A DNA stretch of 64,000 bases from Chromatiales bacterium (GCA_016789845.1 JAEUQA010000055.1:30824-94823), one strand, 5' to 3'; positions 49,048 through 60,760 are shown, counted from the first letter of the stretch. Numbers and translations are program-made. Notes: generated from the letters alone by a model not told the origin.

Positions 49048-49056
49048 TGCTAGCAT
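49048..49056 (+). promoter_or_regulatory. Extended -10 element TGC-TAGCAT before the toxin-antitoxin pair
   Basis: Same nine bases as at 11056, 28 bases before the antitoxin ATG at 49084, followed by GGAGGGACGGTC as a ribosome site. No -35 box at normal spacing. Confidence 0.4.
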
Positions 49057-49083
49057 GGCTGCTATCACCACGGAGGGACGGTC

Positions 49084-49317
49084 ATGGCACAGCTGTTGAT
49101 CCGCAACCTGGAGGACGAGGTCGTGGACGCCCTGAAGAAGCGGGCCGCGGCAGAAGGCAAGTCACTGGAGCAGTCCCTGCGCGACCTGCTGCGCGAGGCC
49201 GCGCTGCCAGAGGTTGCCCGCCGCCTGGCCATCATTGACCGCATACGCGCCATGGGACCCCAGTCCAAGCGGCAATCGGACAGCACCAGGATGATTCGCG
49301 AGGACCGGGACCGTTGA
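49084..49317 (+). CDS. FitA/VapB-like ribbon-helix-helix antitoxin
   Basis: 77 residues. The N-terminal AQLLIRNLEDEVVDALKKRA followed by GKSLEQSLRDLLREAA is the Arc-like fold of FitA-type antitoxins that bind their own promoter. The C-terminal part (RLAIIDRIRAMGPQSKRQ) would wrap the toxin. The stop overlaps the toxin start by four bases (TTGA). Confidence 0.88.
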   Translation: MAQLLIRNLEDEVVDALKKRAAAEGKSLEQSLRDLLREAALPEVARRLAIIDRIRAMGPQSKRQSDSTRMIREDRDR

Positions 49318-49736
49318 TCCTGGTCGTCGACGCGAGCGTCGCCACCAAATGGTTCTTTGCCGAGTCAGGCCATCGTTCGGCTCGGCACCTGGCCCAAGAG
49401 GAAAACGTCCTGATCGCCCCGGACCTGATCGTTGCCGAGGTCTGCAATACAGCCTGGAAAAAGGTTGCCCGTGGCGAAGCCCGCGTGGATCAGGCCAGGG
49501 AACTCGCGATCGAGCTACCAAAGGTCTTTCGCGAACTGGTGAGCTGCGCGGCACTCGTACCGCAGGCACTGGACCTCGCGTTAGAGATCCGCCACCCGGC
49601 GTACGACTGCTTCTACCTTGCGCTGGCCGAACTTGCCGATGCGGAGTTCGCCACCGCCGACACGGGTCTCGCCCGCAAGATCCTCAAGCACGGCTTCCGC
49701 CGCGCCCGGCTTCATCTCATTGGTGGAAACGGCTAG
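49314..49736 (+). CDS. vapC: PIN-domain toxin (VapC/FitB family)
   Basis: 140 residues from a TTG at 49314 coupled to the antitoxin stop. All four acidic PIN residues are visible: VVDASVA (Asp6), VAEVCN (Glu42), YDCFYLALA (Asp98), TADTGLA (Asp116). Such toxins cut tRNA or rRNA when the antitoxin is lost. Its stop abuts the stop of the convergent MAPEG gene with no spacer. Confidence 0.92.
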   Translation: MILVVDASVATKWFFAESGHRSARHLAQEENVLIAPDLIVAEVCNTAWKKVARGEARVDQARELAIELPKVFRELVSCAALVPQALDLALEIRHPAYDCFYLALAELADAEFATADTGLARKILKHGFRRARLHLIGGNG

Positions 49737-50126
49737 TCAGGACAATCGCAACGCGAGGTTGCCGATCGCCAGCGCGAGCATGACCAGCCAGGTTGCAACC
49801 ACTCCGCTGAAGCGGCCGGGACTCCGGCCCGACGACTGGCTCAGCCCCATCGCGTGCAGTCCGCGCGCGACCAGCAACGCCGCGCCCGCCCCGTGCACCG
49901 CCCAGGCCGCGCCCCCGCCCGCCTCGAAGAACGCCAGAAGCAGCAGCGCAAACGGCACGTACTCCGCGAAATTTCCATGGATCCGGATGGCCCGCTCCAG
50001 CTCCGCGTTCTGGCCGGTGCCCAGCCCGACCTGGAAGCGGATGCGCCGCTTCGCCACGCGGTAGCTGAGGATGACGTAGAGGATCGCCAGGAGGCTGGCG
50101 TATATCGCGGCTATCTGGAGGTTCAT
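49737..50126 (-). CDS. MAPEG family membrane protein
   Basis: 129 residues with four membrane helices. The MAPEG motif [20 protein letters not shown] is clear; it holds the glutathione-binding Arg/Asn/Glu. Eukaryotic members act in eicosanoid and glutathione chemistry; bacterial roles are mostly unknown. It starts three bases after the acyl-CoA ligase stop, as the last gene of the fatty-acid operon. Confidence 0.88.
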   Translation of the reverse strand: MNLQIAAIYASLLAILYVILSYRVAKRRIRFQVGLGTGQNAELERAIRIHGNFAEYVPFALLLLAFFEAGGGAAWAVHGAGAALLVARGLHAMGLSQSSGRSPGRFSGVVATWLVMLALAIGNLALRLS

Positions 50127-50129
50127 GGC

Positions 50130-51770
50130 TTACTCCTTCTTGAGATGGTCGCGGTACTGCTCCCGCAACTGGATCTTGTTGATCTTCCCCGTACCGGTGT
50201 GCGGGATCTCCGGCACGAAGACGACATCGTCGGGCACCCACCAGCTGGCGACCTTGCCGGCCAGGAACGCCAGCAGGTCGTCCCGGGACACGGTCTCGCC
50301 CGGCTTCAGCACCACGATCAGCAGCGGGCGCTCCGACCATTTCGGGTGCGCGACGCCGATGACGGCCGCCTCAGCCACCGCGGGATGGCCCACCGTGTGG
50401 TTCTCCAGCTCGATGGAGCTGATCCACTCCCCGCCCGACTTGATGACGTCCTTGGTCCGGTCGGTGATCTGCATGTAGCCGTCCGGGTCGATGGTGGCCA
50501 CGTCGCCGGTATCGAACCAGCCATCCACCGTGTGCACGTCGCTCTTCTCCATCCCGTAGTAGCCGCTGGCGACGAACGGCCCGCGCACCTGGAGGGAGCC
50601 GAAGGTGCGGCCGTCCCGGGGCAGTTCGTGGCCGTCGTCGCCGACGATGCGCATCTCGACGCCGAACACGCTGCGGCCCTGCTTGGCCTGCAGCGCGCGC
50701 GCCGCCTCCAGTGGCAGCTTCTCCTGCCCGGGCTTTGGCGAGTTGAAGGTGCCGAGCGGCGAGGTTTCCGTCATGCCCCAGGCATGGTGGGTCTCGACGC
50801 CATGCCGGTCGCGGAACTCGTCGATGACGGCCTGGGGACACGCGGCGCCGCCGACGACCGTGCGCTTCAGGCTCGGCAGCCGCACTCCCGTCGCCGCCAG
50901 ATACTGGAGTAACGCCAGCCAGACGGTCGGCACGCCCAGCGCGACGGTCACGCGCTCGGTGTTTATCAGGTCCACGAGGGTGGCCGGATCGCCGGCGCCG
51001 CGGCCGGGCAGGACCAGCTTGCCCCCGGTCATCGGCACGATGAACGGGATGCCCCAGGCATTCACATGGAACATCGGCACGACGGGCAGCACGCCGTCCC
51101 GGGCCGTCACGCCCATCACGTCGGCGCCGGCAGCCGCCATGGCGTGAAGCACGGTGGAACGATGGCTATAGAGAACGCCCTTCGGATGCCCGGTGGTACC
51201 GGACGTGTAGCAGAGGGAGCACGCCGTGCGCTCGTCCAGGTCCGGCCAGTTGAATTCGGGAGGTTCGCCCGCCAGCAGCTGCTCGTAGCAGCGGGCGTCC
51301 GCCAGCAGGGGCGCCGGGGACGCGGGCGGCAGGTGGGCGGGGCCAGTCATGAACACGATCGTCCGCACGTGGACCAGATGCGGCGTGAGCTTCGCCAGCA
51401 GCGGCGCGAACTCGGGTGCCGCGAAGAGCATGGTGGCACCCGCGTCATTGATGATCCAGGCAATCTGCTCCGGCAGCAGGCGGGGATTGACGGTATGGAG
51501 GATCCGCCCGGCGCAGGCCACCGCATAGAACAGCTCCAGGTGACGGAAATCGTTCCAGGCCAGGGTTGCGATCCGCGCGCCGGCCGGCAGTTGCAGGCGG
51601 TCGAGGGCGTTGGCGAGCTGCGCGCTCCGGGCAAAGGCCTCGCCGTAGGTATAGCGGTGCCGCGGGTGATCCGCCGTGATCGAGACGACCTGCTGCTCCG
51701 GGTGATTCAGCCGGGCGTGCCGCAGGATGCCCGTGACTGTGAGCGGCACGTCCATCATCAAACCCTGCAT
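50130..51770 (-). CDS. Acyl-CoA synthetase (AMP-forming), long-chain type
   Basis: 546 residues from the ATG at 51770 ([12 protein letters not shown]), with GGAGG five bases upstream; the longer frame overlaps the hydrolase gene. Motifs: [45 protein letters not shown], and the C-terminal lysine in [12 protein letters not shown]. This is the AlkK/fatty-acyl ligase group. It activates carboxylic acids for the adjacent beta-oxidation enzymes. One base separates it from the upstream hydrolase gene. Confidence 0.92.
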   Translation of the reverse strand: MQGLMMDVPLTVTGILRHARLNHPEQQVVSITADHPRHRYTYGEAFARSAQLANALDRLQLPAGARIATLAWNDFRHLELFYAVACAGRILHTVNPRLLPEQIAWIINDAGATMLFAAPEFAPLLAKLTPHLVHVRTIVFMTGPAHLPPASPAPLLADARCYEQLLAGEPPEFNWPDLDERTACSLCYTSGTTGHPKGVLYSHRSTVLHAMAAAGADVMGVTARDGVLPVVPMFHVNAWGIPFIVPMTGGKLVLPGRGAGDPATLVDLINTERVTVALGVPTVWLALLQYLAATGVRLPSLKRTVVGGAACPQAVIDEFRDRHGVETHHAWGMTETSPLGTFNSPKPGQEKLPLEAARALQAKQGRSVFGVEMRIVGDDGHELPRDGRTFGSLQVRGPFVASGYYGMEKSDVHTVDGWFDTGDVATIDPDGYMQITDRTKDVIKSGGEWISSIELENHTVGHPAVAEAAVIGVAHPKWSERPLLIVVLKPGETVSRDDLLAFLAGKVASWWVPDDVVFVPEIPHTGTGKINKIQLREQYRDHLKKE

Positions 51771-51771
51771 C

Positions 51772-52620
51772 TCATCCTCCCCGAATGAAGTCCGCCAGGC
51801 CGGGCCACGCAGCCGCGCCGACTTCGGGGTCGAAGAAGCCGAAGTGCCCGACCCTCCTGCCGGCGGCATCGCGCGCGCCCAGTTCGACGACCTCCCGCTC
51901 CGCGTTCGGAAACCAGTCGTGCCAGGCCTGGGAGGCCCGCGGCGGCGCGAGGTTGTCGTCCGGGATGAGGTAGGTTCGCAGCCGGCAGCGCACCTCGGCG
52001 TGGTACTGGGGCCGGGGACCGACGGTGCGGCTGCGGATGTACTCCGGGTCCCTGCCCCACTCCGCCCACTGGCGGGCGACGCCGCGGGGGATGTCCTGGC
52101 CGAGGCCGAGCAGCGATGACGGGAACGAGGCGCCCACGCTGGTCAGCAAGGGGACTGCCGCGTACCAGAGGGCGAAGACCTTCGCCCGCTCGAGGCCATC
52201 CCAGTGGCGCCAGTAGCCCGACTGGGCTGCCACGCCAACGAGGGCGTCGACCCCGGTGATCTCCGGCGCGATGCCCAGCAACTGGCCACCGACCGAGTGA
52301 CCCAGCACGACCACCCGCTCCGGCCCCCGGGTGGCACGCAGCCAGCGGAGCGCCGCCGGAAAGTCCTTGCGGCCCCAGTCCTCGAGGCGAACCCGCCGGA
52401 AACTGTGACGATCCAGCACGGAATCGCCCATGCCCCGGTAGTCGTAGGTCAGCACGCCGATGCCCTGTGCGGCCAGGTGCCGGGCCAGGTGGCGGTAGTA
52501 GCGCCGGCGGACGCCCATCGCCGAGTTGATGAGCAGCCAGGTGTGCCCGCCCGCCGGCGCATACACGGTTCCCTGCAGCACCGTGCCATCACCCGCGATG
52601 ATGGGCACGGTGACGCCCAT
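51772..52620 (-). CDS. Alpha/beta hydrolase
   Basis: 282 residues. The nucleophile elbow GHSVGG, the upstream oxyanion segment (LLINSAMGVRRRYYRHLA) and a late histidine (RRVGHFGFFD) fit a YheT/YqiA-like hydrolase of unknown substrate. Start and upstream stop share one base (TGATG), so it is translationally coupled to the CoA transferase gene. It may act as a thioesterase or ester hydrolase feeding the acyl-CoA ligase downstream. Confidence 0.82.
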   Translation of the reverse strand: MGVTVPIIAGDGTVLQGTVYAPAGGHTWLLINSAMGVRRRYYRHLARHLAAQGIGVLTYDYRGMGDSVLDRHSFRRVRLEDWGRKDFPAALRWLRATRGPERVVVLGHSVGGQLLGIAPEITGVDALVGVAAQSGYWRHWDGLERAKVFALWYAAVPLLTSVGASFPSSLLGLGQDIPRGVARQWAEWGRDPEYIRSRTVGPRPQYHAEVRCRLRTYLIPDDNLAPPRASQAWHDWFPNAEREVVELGARDAAGRRVGHFGFFDPEVGAAAWPGLADFIRGG

Positions 52621-53771
52621 CAGGCTTGCACCACCGCCCCGGCGGCCAGCAGCTGATCGATCTCGTCATCCGGGAAGCCCGCCTGCCGGAGCACCGCGCG
52701 GCTGTGGGTGCCTGGCGATACCGGAGGCGACGGCTCGGCCGGCGCCGTGGCGCTGAAGCGCGGTGCCGGCGCGCTCTGCGGGACGCCGTTGACAGTGATG
52801 AAGGCGCGCCGGGCCACGTTGTGGGGGTGGCCGCCGGCCTCGGCGACCGTCAGCACGGGCGCGACGCAGGCGTCCGTGCCCTCCAGCAGGGCGCACCACT
52901 CGTCGCGGGTCCTGGTGCGGAAGACGGCGGCGAGCTCGGCCTTCAGGGCCGGCCACCCGGGATCCGCCGCGGGATGCGCGCCCAGGCCGTGCGCCCCGAA
53001 GCGGGCGGGGTCCAGGCCAGCCCGCCGGATTAGGTCCTGGTAGAACTTCGGCTCCAGCGCCGCCACGGCCAGGTACTTGCCATCCCGGGTCTCGTAGGTG
53101 GCGTAGAAGTGCGCGGCCCCGCTCAGGAAGTGGGTGCCGGTCTGGCCGTCGAAGAGTCCGGCGGCCCGGAAGCCGTGGAACATGGCCATCTGCGCGTTGA
53201 CGCCGTCGAGCATGGCCGCGTCCACCACCTGCCCGCGGCCGGAGCGCGCGGTCTCGAGCAACGCGCACACCAGGCCGAAGGCCAGCAGCATGCCCCCGCC
53301 GCCGAAGTCCCCGAGCAGGTTCAGCGGTGGCACCGGCGGCTCGCCGGGGATGCCGAAGGCGTGCAGCGCGCCGGACAGGGCGATGTAGTTGAGGTCATGG
53401 CCGGCAGCGCCGGCCAGCGGACCGTCCTGGCCCCAGCCGGTCACCCGGCCGTACACCAGCCGGGGATTGCGCTGCCGGCAGGCCTCCGGACCGATACCCA
53501 GCCGCTCGGCGACGCCCGGCCGGAAGCCCTCGATCAGCGCATCGGCCTGCTCCGCCAGCCGCAGCAGGGTGCGCACGCCATCGGCGTGCTTCAGGTTCAG
53601 CGCGATGCTGCGCCGGTTGCGGCGCAACGGGTCAATGGTTGCGAGCGGATCCTGTCCGGGCCGGTCCACCCGGATCACGTCCGCGCCCATGTCCCCGAGG
53701 AGCATCCCGCAGAAGGGACCGGGGCCGATGCTGGCCACCTCGAGGACACGCAGTCCTGCCAGTGGGCCCAT
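52620..53771 (-). CDS. CaiB/BaiF CoA transferase (alpha-methylacyl-CoA racemase-like)
   Basis: 383 residues from the ATG at 53771 (MGPLAGLRVLEVASI), sharing one base with the upstream stop (TGATG). Class III features: GPFCGMLLGDMGADVIRVDRP, LNLKHADG, and the AMACR-like LLGDFGGGGMLLAFGL with the catalytic Asp. Length and motif favour alpha-methylacyl-CoA racemase, which epimerises 2-methyl acyl-CoA so that branched chains or sterol side chains can be beta-oxidised. Confidence 0.88.
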   Translation of the reverse strand: MGPLAGLRVLEVASIGPGPFCGMLLGDMGADVIRVDRPGQDPLATIDPLRRNRRSIALNLKHADGVRTLLRLAEQADALIEGFRPGVAERLGIGPEACRQRNPRLVYGRVTGWGQDGPLAGAAGHDLNYIALSGALHAFGIPGEPPVPPLNLLGDFGGGGMLLAFGLVCALLETARSGRGQVVDAAMLDGVNAQMAMFHGFRAAGLFDGQTGTHFLSGAAHFYATYETRDGKYLAVAALEPKFYQDLIRRAGLDPARFGAHGLGAHPAADPGWPALKAELAAVFRTRTRDEWCALLEGTDACVAPVLTVAEAGGHPHNVARRAFITVNGVPQSAPAPRFSATAPAEPSPPVSPGTHSRAVLRQAGFPDDEIDQLLAAGAVVQA

Positions 53772-54931
53772 CAGTTCTTCGGCGCGGGCTTTCTGGGATC
53801 CAGCCCGATTGACCGGGCGATGATCTCCCGCATCACTTCCGACGACCCGGCATAGATGCGGGACACCCGCGCATCCCGGTACATGCGGGAGATCCGGTAC
53901 TCGTCCATGTAGCCGGCCCCGCCGTGCAGCTGGACGCATTCGTCGGTGACGCGGCCCTCGAGCTCGCTGCAGAAGAGCTTGGCCCGGGCGATGTCGGCAG
54001 CGTCGAGCCGCCCGGCGTTGAACTCCATCACGCAGTGGTCGACGAACACCTGGGCGATGTCGATCTGGGTGCGCATGTCCGCCATCTTGAAGCGGTTGAC
54101 CTGGAAGTCGCCGACGGCCTGGCCGAAGATGCGCCGCTCCCGGATGTAGTCGAGGGTCAGGTCGAAGGCCACCTGGCTGGCGGCAACGTACTGGGCGGCC
54201 GAGATGAGCCGTTCGTCCACCAGGTACTCCATCAGGTAGTAGAACCCCCGCGCCGGGTCGCCCAGCACGTTGGCCCTCGGCACCTGCACGTTCTCGAAGA
54301 ACAGCTCCGCAGTGTCCTGGGAGTTGAGGCCCATCTTCTTCAGGTTGCGGCCCCGGGCGAAGCCCGCCATGCCCCGTTCCACCAGGAACAGGCCCAGCTG
54401 CCGGCCGGGCCCGGTGCGGGCGGCCACCACGAACAGGTCGCCATTGATGCCGTTGGAGATGTAGGTCTTCGCGCCGTTCAGCAGGAAGTGATCGCCCTTG
54501 TCCTCGGCCCGGGTCTTCATCCCGGCCAGGTCGCTGCCGGCGCCGGGCTCGGTCATCGCGATGCCGAGGATGGTCTCGCCGCTGACGCACCCGGGCAGGA
54601 AGCGGCGCTTCTGCTCCGCCGTGCCGAGCCCCTCGATGTAGGGCGCCACGAGGCGGGAATGCAGCGTGAAGTACAGGCCGCTGTCCCCGTAGCGGAGGTT
54701 TTCCTCCAGCAGGATCTGCTCGTAGCGGAAGTCCCGGATGCCGGCGCCGCCGTACTCCTCGCCGACCTGCATCAGCAGCAGGCCCTGCTCGCCGCCCTTC
54801 CGGTAGATGTCCCGGTCAATCTGGCCCTCCGCGTGCCAGCGGTCCCGGTGGGGCGCCACTTCGTTCTGGAAGAAGCGGCGCACCGAGTCGCGGAACATGT
54901 CGTGCTCGGGTTCGAAGAGGCGGCGCTCCAT
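53771..54931 (-). CDS. Acyl-CoA dehydrogenase
   Basis: 386 residues, standard length. Middle-domain IAMTEPGAGSDLAGM and KTYISNG, C-terminal QLHGGAGYMDE and RIYAGSSEVMREIIAR. Alanine stands where medium-chain enzymes have the catalytic Glu (IYEGT). This matches long-chain and isovaleryl-type enzymes that carry the base on another helix. It performs the first oxidation step of the adjacent thiolase/FadB-like pathway. Confidence 0.93.
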   Translation of the reverse strand: MERRLFEPEHDMFRDSVRRFFQNEVAPHRDRWHAEGQIDRDIYRKGGEQGLLLMQVGEEYGGAGIRDFRYEQILLEENLRYGDSGLYFTLHSRLVAPYIEGLGTAEQKRRFLPGCVSGETILGIAMTEPGAGSDLAGMKTRAEDKGDHFLLNGAKTYISNGINGDLFVVAARTGPGRQLGLFLVERGMAGFARGRNLKKMGLNSQDTAELFFENVQVPRANVLGDPARGFYYLMEYLVDERLISAAQYVAASQVAFDLTLDYIRERRIFGQAVGDFQVNRFKMADMRTQIDIAQVFVDHCVMEFNAGRLDAADIARAKLFCSELEGRVTDECVQLHGGAGYMDEYRISRMYRDARVSRIYAGSSEVMREIIARSIGLDPRKPAPKN

Positions 54932-54934
54932 GGC

Positions 54935-57118
54935 TCAGGCCGCCGAACGGCTCGTGCCGTGGGCCGGGTAGAAGGGCTCTCCCCTCGCCGCCCGTTCCCG
55001 GAGCGACGCGGGCACCTCGAAGCGCGGCCCGTAGGCTGCCGCGAGCCGGTCGCACTCGGCCACGAACGCCTTCAGCCCCACGGTCTCGATGAACGAGAGC
55101 GTGCCGCCGGTCCAGGCGGGATAACCCCAGCCGAGGATCGACCCGATGTCGGCGTCGGCCGGCTCCGTGACCACGCCTTCCTCGAGACAGCGGGCGGTCT
55201 CCACCGCCTGCACGTAGAGCAGGCGCTTCTTCACCTCATCCACGCCGGGCTGGTGCGCAGCCGGGGGATAGACTGCCGCGATTCCCGGCCAGAGGAACTT
55301 CTTCCCCTCCTTCGGGTACTCGTAGAAGCCCTTGCCGTACTTCTTGCCCTTCCGGTCCAGCTCCTCGACAAACTTGAGCGCCACGGCGATGGCGGACGGG
55401 CCGGTGTAGCGGTCGCCGAGATCGGCCCTGGTCTGCTGGTAGATCTTCGCCGACAGCTCGATGCTGACCTCGTCATGCACGGCCAGTGGCCCCACGGGCA
55501 TGCCGGCCTGCTTCCCGGCGTTCTCGATCAGCGCGGGCACCACGCCTTCCTGCAGCAGCGCCATGCCCTCGTTGGCGTAGGTCATGAAGACGCGGCTGGT
55601 ATAGAAGCCCCGGCTGTCATTCACCACGATGGGCGTCTTGCGGATCTGCTGCACGTAGTCGAGGGCCCGGGCCAGGGCCTCGCCGGAGGTCTTCCTGCCC
55701 AGGATCACCTCGACGAGCGGCATCTTGTCCACCGGGGAAAAGAAGTGCAGGCCGATGAAGCTCCCGGGCCGCTTCGACGCCTCCGCCAGCCCCGTGATCG
55801 GCAGCGTGGACGTGTTGGAGGCGAAGATGGCGGTCTCCGGGATCACCGCCTCGGCCTTCCGCGTGACGTCGGCCTTGATGTCCCGGCTCTCGAACACGGC
55901 CTCGATCACCAGCTCGCAGCCGGCGAGGTCGGCGTAGTCCGTGGTCGGGTGGATGCGGGCGAGGATGGCGTCCATCTCGGCCGCCGGCGTGCGGCCCTGG
56001 TCCACGCGCTTCTGGAGCAGCGCGCGGGAGTAGTCCTTGCCCTTGTCCGCCGCTTCCTTCGTCGTGTCCAGCAGCACCACGTCCATGCCGGCGCGGGCCG
56101 AGACGTAGGCGATGCCCGCGCCCATCATGCCGGCGCCGAGCATGCCGAGGCGCGTGACCTTCGATTTCGCGACGCCCGCTGGCCGGCGCACCAGCTTGTC
56201 CGCCGCGCCCTTGTTGATGAACAGCGTGCGGGTCATGTTCCGGTACACGGGGTCGAGCAGGAGGCTGGTGAAATAGCGCGCCTCGATCTTCAGCCCGGTG
56301 TCGAACGGCACGATGCTGCCTTCGTAGACCGCCGAGAGGATCGCAATGGGCGCCGGGTAGTTGTGCTGGGTCCTGTCGGCGACCAGGGCGGAGCCGGCCA
56401 TGAAGGTCTGCTGGGCACCGGGATGCAGGGCGCCCGCGCCGCCGGGCCACCGGAAACCCTTCTTGTCCCAGGGCTGCACCGGGTCCGCGGCCTCCTTCAG
56501 CCAGCGCCGGGCGACGCTCACCACGTCGCCAGCCGGCGCCAGGGCATGCACGATGCCGAGGGCCTTCGCCTTTTCCGGCTCCACGTGGGTGCCCTGGGTC
56601 ATCAGTTCCAGCGCGGGCTGGATGCCGATCAGGCGCGGCAGCCGCTGGGTGCCGCCGGCGCCGGGCAGCAGGCCCACCTGGACCTCGGGCAGGCCCACGA
56701 CGGCCTTCGGGTCGTTGCTGAGCACGCGGAAGTGGCAGGCCAGGCACAGCTCCAGCCCGCCGCCCAGGGCCGTGCCGTTGATGGCGGCAGCCACGGGCTT
56801 TCCGCAGCTCTCCAGCTTGCGCAGGACACCCGAGTACCGGCTGATCTCCCGCATGAGCTCCGGGCCGCTGGCCCCGCTGCCGTAGAAGTTGACGATGTCC
56901 ATCAGGTCCGCGCCGGCGATGAAGGCCGGCTTGCCGGAGGTGATGATGGCTGCCTTGATCGACGCGTCGCCGGCGATCCGGTCCACCGCGGCCGCCAGCT
57001 CGGCGGTCAGCGCCGGGGTAATGACGTTCATTGACCGGCCGGGCAGGTCGATGGTGAGCGTGGCGATGCCGTCGGCGTCGACGACGATCTGGATGGCCTG
57101 TTCTGTGGCCCTGGTCAT
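54935..57118 (-). CDS. FadB/FadJ-like enoyl-CoA hydratase / 3-hydroxyacyl-CoA dehydrogenase
   Basis: 727 residues from the ATG at 57118 ([12 protein letters not shown]). The N-terminal crotonase domain (to about 190) has [13 protein letters not shown] and [17 protein letters not shown] Rossmann domain begins with [15 protein letters not shown] near 310, and [15 protein letters not shown] leads into the hydroxyacyl-dehydrogenase C-terminal domains. It catalyses hydration and NAD-dependent oxidation in beta-oxidation. Two bases separate it from the thiolase gene, its usual partner. Confidence 0.93.
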   Translation of the reverse strand: MTRATEQAIQIVVDADGIATLTIDLPGRSMNVITPALTAELAAAVDRIAGDASIKAAIITSGKPAFIAGADLMDIVNFYGSGASGPELMREISRYSGVLRKLESCGKPVAAAINGTALGGGLELCLACHFRVLSNDPKAVVGLPEVQVGLLPGAGGTQRLPRLIGIQPALELMTQGTHVEPEKAKALGIVHALAPAGDVVSVARRWLKEAADPVQPWDKKGFRWPGGAGALHPGAQQTFMAGSALVADRTQHNYPAPIAILSAVYEGSIVPFDTGLKIEARYFTSLLLDPVYRNMTRTLFINKGAADKLVRRPAGVAKSKVTRLGMLGAGMMGAGIAYVSARAGMDVVLLDTTKEAADKGKDYSRALLQKRVDQGRTPAAEMDAILARIHPTTDYADLAGCELVIEAVFESRDIKADVTRKAEAVIPETAIFASNTSTLPITGLAEASKRPGSFIGLHFFSPVDKMPLVEVILGRKTSGEALARALDYVQQIRKTPIVVNDSRGFYTSRVFMTYANEGMALLQEGVVPALIENAGKQAGMPVGPLAVHDEVSIELSAKIYQQTRADLGDRYTGPSAIAVALKFVEELDRKGKKYGKGFYEYPKEGKKFLWPGIAAVYPPAAHQPGVDEVKKRLLYVQAVETARCLEEGVVTEPADADIGSILGWGYPAWTGGTLSFIETVGLKAFVAECDRLAAAYGPRFEVPASLRERAARGEPFYPAHGTSRSAA

Positions 57119-57120
57119 GC

Positions 57121-58329
<1,209 letters not shown>

Positions 58330-58435
58330 GGGAGTCCCCTGTCATTCTGGTTATCGGGGTCAGGCCCCTGTTTCGGGGCTTGGCCAAGCCTACGCCGCGA
58401 GACCGGGTCGGGGGAAGTCTGGAGTCAGGGTGCGC

Positions 58436-59827
58436 TCACAGGGCTCCCAGGTACCACTCGTAGTCCAGCCCCGGCACCTCCGCGTGGTACGCCTCCGCCT
58501 CGAAGCGCCGCGCGGCGCTGTACACCCGGCAAAATTCGGCGCCCAAATAGTCCGGCCAGAGGGTGCTGGCGTCGAAGGCCGCCAGGGCCGACTCCCACCG
58601 GGGCGACGGACCCGTCGGCAGGCCCACCGGCTCGCCCTCCCGGATCATGGGCGGCGGCTCGATGCGACCGGTGATGCCGGCATGGGCGGCGGCCAGGATC
58701 GCGGCCATGGCCAGGTACGGGTTGCAGTCGGCGCCGGCCACGCGATGCTCGAGGCGGACGTTGGCGTCGTCGGAGGTCGGGATCCGCAGCGCGACCTGCC
58801 GGTGATTGGGCCCCCAGTTCGGCGCGATGGGCACGAAGAAGCCGGGGCGGAAGCGCCGGTAGGAATTGGCGTTTGGCGCGAAGATCGCCAGCGACTCGGG
58901 AATCTTCGCCAGCATGCCGCCCACCGCGTGGCGCAAGGCGTCCGGGTAGGCGTCCGGCGTCGACGCCGCGGGCGCGGGCCCGAAGACGTTGCGGCCATCC
59001 CGGTCCAGCAGGCTGAAGTGCACGTGCATCCCGGAGCCGTCCAGGTCCCTGAAGGGCTTCGCCATGAAAGTCGCGGCCAGGCCCTGCTGGCGGGCGATGC
59101 CGCGCACGAGGCGCCGGAGCAGGATCGCGTGGTCGCAGGCGGCGAGCGCGTCCTTCTCGTGGTGCAGGTTCACCTCGAACTGGCCGGCGCCGTATTCCGA
59201 GACGATGGCGCCGGCAGGCACGCTCTGGGCCGCGGCCGCGGACTCGACCTGGGCGAAGAAGCTGTCCAGGTCGTGCAGGTCCTCCAGGCTGTAGGCGCGC
59301 GGGCCGACCGGGCGGCGCTCGCTGCCCGGGACGCGGCCGGTCCGCGGGCGCGGGATCTCGCTGCTGACGTCCTCCAGCAGGTAGAACTCGTACTCCACCG
59401 CGACCACCGGCGTGAGGCCGAGCTCCGCGAAGCGGGCGAGCACGCCGGCCAGCACGTGCCGGGCGTCTGCGAAGTACGGACGGCCATCGCGCTCGTACAT
59501 GGAGATCAGGCACTGGCCGAGGGGCGTCTTCGACCAGGGCACCGGGGCCAGGGATCCGGCAACGGGCAGGCAGACGTAGTCCGGGTCGCCGTCGTCGCTG
59601 CCGTGGGGCAGGCCGTCGATGAGGGAGCCCCGGCTGTCCAGGAGGATGCCGGTGGCCGGGAAGGAGATGCCCTCCCGGAACAGGCCGGCCAGTTCCCGCC
59701 GGCTGAGGCGCTTGCCACGGAGGATCGCGTTGAGGTCGGGCAGCAGCAGCTCGACGGCCCGGATGTCGGGATTGGCCGCGAGAAAATCCGCTGCTTCCGG
59801 CGGCACGTCTGCCCGTTTCGTCGTCAT
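58436..59827 (-). CDS. Glutamine synthetase family protein (gamma-glutamylpolyamine synthetase-like)
   Basis: 463 residues. GS metal and nucleotide residues are present: VEYEFYLLED, VSEYGAGQFEVNL, GSGMHVHFSL, and LEHRVAGADCNPYLAMAA. The divergent N-terminus (VELLLPDLNAILRGKRLSR) and short length fit PuuA/GlnA-like proteins that couple glutamate to amines rather than GlnA itself. Without polyamine genes nearby the substrate stays open. It is divergent from purU with a 67-base gap. Confidence 0.87.
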   Translation of the reverse strand: MTTKRADVPPEAADFLAANPDIRAVELLLPDLNAILRGKRLSRRELAGLFREGISFPATGILLDSRGSLIDGLPHGSDDGDPDYVCLPVAGSLAPVPWSKTPLGQCLISMYERDGRPYFADARHVLAGVLARFAELGLTPVVAVEYEFYLLEDVSSEIPRPRTGRVPGSERRPVGPRAYSLEDLHDLDSFFAQVESAAAAQSVPAGAIVSEYGAGQFEVNLHHEKDALAACDHAILLRRLVRGIARQQGLAATFMAKPFRDLDGSGMHVHFSLLDRDGRNVFGPAPAASTPDAYPDALRHAVGGMLAKIPESLAIFAPNANSYRRFRPGFFVPIAPNWGPNHRQVALRIPTSDDANVRLEHRVAGADCNPYLAMAAILAAAHAGITGRIEPPPMIREGEPVGLPTGPSPRWESALAAFDASTLWPDYLGAEFCRVYSAARRFEAEAYHAEVPGLDYEWYLGAL

Positions 59828-59876
59828 GCTGTCCCCCGGTCGCGATTCTGACCAATCCCGGCCGCCGCGTCGATCC

Positions 59877-59885
59877 TGCTACCAT
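59877..59885 (+). promoter_or_regulatory. Extended -10 element TGC-TACCAT before purU
   Basis: TGCTACCAT fits TGnTAnnnT and ends nine bases before the purU ATG at 59895, so transcription from it would give an almost leaderless message. No ribosome binding site is visible before that ATG, which agrees with this. Confidence 0.4.
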
Positions 59886-59894
59886 GCGGCCCGC

Positions 59895-60755
59895 ATGTCC
59901 GACTCCCATTCCTTCATCCTGACCGTCGTCTGCCCGGACGCCGTCGGCATCGTGGCGGCCGTGGCGGGCTACCTCACCGCCCAGGAGTACTTCATCGAGG
60001 AATCCACGCACTTCGGGGACCCGGACACGGGCACCTTCTTCATGCGCACCCGGTTCATTCCGCGCCAGCAGTCCTTCTCGCGGGGGACCTTCGCCGCAGG
60101 GTTCGACGCGATCGCCAGCCGCTTCGGCATGGACTGGCACGTCTACGACACGCGCATCCTGCCCCGCGTGCTCATCATGGTCTCGAAGTACGACCACTGC
60201 CTCAACGACCTGCTGTACCGGTACCGCACCGGCGCCCTCCGGATGACCATCCCGGCGATCGTCTCCAACCACATGGATCTCGCCGGCCTGGCCAGCTGGC
60301 ACAAGGTGCCCTTCTTCCACGTGCCGGTGACGCCGGAGAACAAGGCGGCGGCCGAGGCCCGCCTGATGGAGATCGCGGAGGACAGCCGGGCCGATCTCAT
60401 CGTGCTCGCCCGCTACATGCAGATCCTCTCCCCCGGCCTCTGCGGGAAGTACCCGGGGCGGATCATCAACATCCACCATTCGTTCCTGCCGGGCTTCAAG
60501 GGCGCCAAGCCCTACCACGAGGCGCACCGGCGGGGCGTGAAGCTGATCGGCGCAACGGCCCACTACGTCACGGCGGACCTCGACGAGGGCCCAATCATCG
60601 AGCAGACAGTCGAACGGGCGGACCACACCATGTCGCCCGACGACCTGGCGGCCATCGGCCGCGACGTGGAGTCACTGACCCTGGCCCGGGCGGTCAAGCT
60701 CCAGCTGGAGCATCGGGTGTTCGTGAACGGGATGAAGACGGTCGTGCTGCGCTGA
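59895..60755 (+). CDS. purU: Formyltetrahydrofolate deformylase
   Basis: 286 residues. N-terminal ACT domain (TVVCPDAVGIVAAVAGYL, 1-85), then a formyltransferase fold: IPAIVSNH, ARYMQILSP, and the active site NIHHSFLPGFKGAKPYHEAH with GATAHYVTADLDEGPII. It hydrolyses 10-formyl-THF to THF and formate. The ATG at 59895 lacks a ribosome site and sits close to a possible promoter. Confidence 0.95.
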   Translation: MSDSHSFILTVVCPDAVGIVAAVAGYLTAQEYFIEESTHFGDPDTGTFFMRTRFIPRQQSFSRGTFAAGFDAIASRFGMDWHVYDTRILPRVLIMVSKYDHCLNDLLYRYRTGALRMTIPAIVSNHMDLAGLASWHKVPFFHVPVTPENKAAAEARLMEIAEDSRADLIVLARYMQILSPGLCGKYPGRIINIHHSFLPGFKGAKPYHEAHRRGVKLIGATAHYVTADLDEGPIIEQTVERADHTMSPDDLAAIGRDVESLTLARAVKLQLEHRVFVNGMKTVVLR

Positions 60756-60760
60756 CGGAA

